In this document: in pieces, positions 52,390 to 53,764 of the stretch | How the letters are laid out: every line of letters starts with the position of its first letter | Position numbering within the stretch: the stretch's first letter is position 1 | Source: Saprospiraceae bacterium | GTDB lineage: Bacteria > Bacteroidota > Bacteroidia > Chitinophagales > Saprospiraceae | Direction: 5' to 3' | Length of the DNA: 53,764 nt | Assembly (NCBI GenBank): GCA_029212405.1 | Contig: JARGNR010000015.1 | Location: forward strand, 1 to 53,764 | Made by a program: the position numbers and the translations under genes | Notes under the pieces: generated by a model | The model's input: the letters and a program-made list of their open reading frames with translations, nothing else | The model's database searches: none | What the model was told of the DNA's origin: nothing

Positions 52390-53764
52390 ATGAAGATCAC
52401 TTTACAAAATTTTGTCTCCATTCTCTCAGCACTTTTTGTTGTCTGTCAAATGGGTAAATCACAATGCACAGTTGATGCAGGAACCATATCAACGCTAGAT
52501 CCAACAACTATATGTGTAGACGGGATTCCTGATCCCATAAATGTAACAGTTTCTGGAGCCACAGGTACTGAGTCCGCTTGGATAATTACTGACACAGGAA
52601 ATACCATTTTAGCAAGCCCGCCAAGCGGTCCTTTTGATCTGAATGGTGCAGGCCCTGGTACATGTTTGATTTGGTATATCAGTCATGATGGCACCTTAGC
52701 AGGGAATGTTACTGGAAATAATATTAGTGACTTGACAGGGTGTTTTGATTTATCCAATGAAATAACTGTTGAAAGAAACGAACCCTTAGGAGGCATAATA
52801 TCAACGACAGACGAAACTACAATTTGTGTAGATGGTATAGGTGATCCAATTGATGTCAGCTTAGCGGGAAATAGTGGCGGTAATTCCGCATGGGTAATTA
52901 CGGATGAGTCTTTAAATATTCTAGGCTTACCACCAGGACCCCCATTTGATTTAGATGGTGCAGGCCCAGGAGTATGTTTAATCTGGCACTTATCATTTGA
53001 AGATGGACTTACAGGAGCGGAAGTAGGCATGAATGCGGCAGATCTAGATGGTTGCTATGAATTATCGAATAGTATTGCAGTAACCAGAAATGAACCAATA
53101 GGAGGCATGATATCAACAACCGATGAAACTACCATCTGTGTAGATGGCATAGGTGACCCAATTGATGTCAGCTTAACAGGAAATAGTGGCGGTAATTCCG
53201 CATGGGTAATTACGGATGAGTCTTTAAATATTCTAGGCTTACCACCAGGACCCCCATTTGATTTAGATGGTGCAGGCCCAGGAGTATGTTTAATCTGGCA
53301 CTTATCATTTGAAGATGGACTTACAGGAGCGGAAGTAGGGATGAATGCGGCGGATTTAGATGGATGTTATGAATTATCGAATAGTATTGCGGTTACCAGA
53401 AATGAACCAAATGGAGGATCACTTTCTACAGATGATGAAACAACCATTTGTGTAGATGGAACTCCTGACCCAATAGAAGTAATGGTAGAAGATGCAGTTG
53501 GAACAAATGCCCAGTGGATTATAACTAATGATACATTTATGATTTTAGGTAAACCTACTGGCCCAACATTTGATTTAGATGGTGCAGGACCTGGAACATG
53601 TTTAATTTGGTACATGCGATATGAGGGCTCGTTAATGGGAGATACTTTGGGAGGTGTTTTAGAAAATATATCCGGATGTTATGATTTGTCAGATAGCATT
53701 GCGGTGATCAGAAACGAACCGATAGGAGGTACGATCTCGACGACAGATGAGACAACGATCTGTA
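52390..53764 (+). CDS. Giant secreted repeat protein (3' end outside window)
   Basis: The frame is open to the last base of the window. A signal peptide (MKITLQNFVSILSALFVVCQ, cleaved near GKSQC) predicts export. From about residue 30 the chain is built of 104-residue repeats, each with ETTICVDGIGDPI-like and PPFDLDGAGPGVCLIW-like segments and two or three Cys (ICVD, TCLIW or VCLIW, GCYDLS), which could form disulfides. Four full repeats and the start of a fifth are visible. Such repeat proteins of Bacteroidota are usually surface adhesins, often ending in a type IX sorting domain; the end is not visible here. It may be controlled by the sigma factor operon upstream, but that is inference. 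Confidence 0.85.
   Translation, partial: MKITLQNFVSILSALFVVCQMGKSQCTVDAGTISTLDPTTICVDGIPDPINVTVSGATGTESAWIITDTGNTILASPPSGPFDLNGAGPGTCLIWYISHDGTLAGNVTGNNISDLTGCFDLSNEITVERNEPLGGIISTTDETTICVDGIGDPIDVSLAGNSGGNSAWVITDESLNILGLPPGPPFDLDGAGPGVCLIWHLSFEDGLTGAEVGMNAADLDGCYELSNSIAVTRNEPIGGMISTTDETTICVDGIGDPIDVSLTGNSGGNSAWVITDESLNILGLPPGPPFDLDGAGPGVCLIWHLSFEDGLTGAEVGMNAADLDGCYELSNSIAVTRNEPNGGSLSTDDETTICVDGTPDPIEVMVEDAVGTNAQWIITNDTFMILGKPTGPTFDLDGAGPGTCLIWYMRYEGSLMGDTLGGVLENISGCYDLSDSIAVIRNEPIGGTISTTDETTIC
52479..53764 (+). repeat. Tandem repeats with exact 312-bp period
   Basis: The recurring AGG-A/C-x phrase that opens the repeats starts at 52479, 52791, 53103, 53415 and 53727, each step exactly 312 bases (104 codons). 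Repeats 2 and 3 are nearly identical at DNA level over about 300 bases, while 1 and 4 have diverged, so the central pair arose by recent duplication or conversion. Confidence 0.95.

Noticed and set aside
1-53764. tRNA, rRNA, CRISPR arrays, insertion sequences and prophage genes
   Set aside because: No cloverleaf, rRNA-like conserved stretch, spaced direct-repeat array, transposase or phage structural gene was recognised on either strand; the only spaced repeats are coding.

Overview
This window looks like chromosomal DNA of a Bacteroidota bacterium, probably near the Saprospiraceae, although no rRNA gene is present to settle the rank. The reasons are AT-rich intergenic DNA, several type IX secretion (T9SS) sorting tails, four large outer-membrane receptor genes with carboxypeptidase-regulatory N-termini, a DUF4856/imelysin/HTTM/TonB-receptor operon, and TAnnTTTG -7 promoter elements with A-rich, mostly SD-less starts. 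No tRNA, CRISPR array, insertion sequence or prophage gene was recognised.

Left part (0-30 kb). A T9SS-tailed protein cut by the window edge is followed by a TonB-like outer-membrane protein and a small lipoprotein. Then come folC, divergent from a lycopene cyclase (crtY) that is translationally coupled to a YheC/D-type ATP-grasp gene; a peptidoglycan-binding lipoprotein; and dnaB with a cluster of DnaA boxes just upstream, which is an oriC candidate. Next are a coiled-coil periplasmic protein, an acyl-CoA oxidase-like gene with a DUF1835 gene, a T9SS protein and another outer-membrane receptor. The predicted iron-uptake operon (DUF4856, imelysin, HTTM, TonB receptor) has two near-identical palindromic operators flanking its promoter. 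Isolated genes follow: a lipoprotein, an amidohydrolase, a DinB-like protein and an unknown helical protein.

Central part (30.4-40.1 kb). This is the most unusual region: a compact, unidirectional cluster that I read as a ribosomally synthesised, post-translationally modified peptide (RiPP) locus. Its precursor has a short double-glycine leader, a three-repeat bulb-type lectin domain, and a C-terminal Ala/Gly/Val-rich domain with eight cysteines spaced exactly every 10 residues, then five more. The following genes encode a radical SAM/SPASM enzyme, a TPR protein, a GT1 glycosyltransferase, a PCMH-type FAD oxidase, a JmjC/ROX-type 2-oxoglutarate oxygenase and a standalone C39 peptidase that suits the leader. 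A TPR/PASTA-like/HhH protein precedes the precursor. No transporter or regulator gene is seen inside the cluster.

Right part (40-53.8 kb). After a DUF3592 membrane protein comes the conserved rimP-nusA-infB operon, preceded by a promoter and an attenuator-like hairpin. Then follow a TIGR02757 protein, a secreted cupin, an HD phosphohydrolase, a small ORF ending in a terminator, a sugar-type MFS transporter, an ECF sigma factor overlapping a membrane-anchored beta-barrel protein, and the start of a giant secreted protein built from exact 312-bp (104-residue) tandem repeats that runs off the window.
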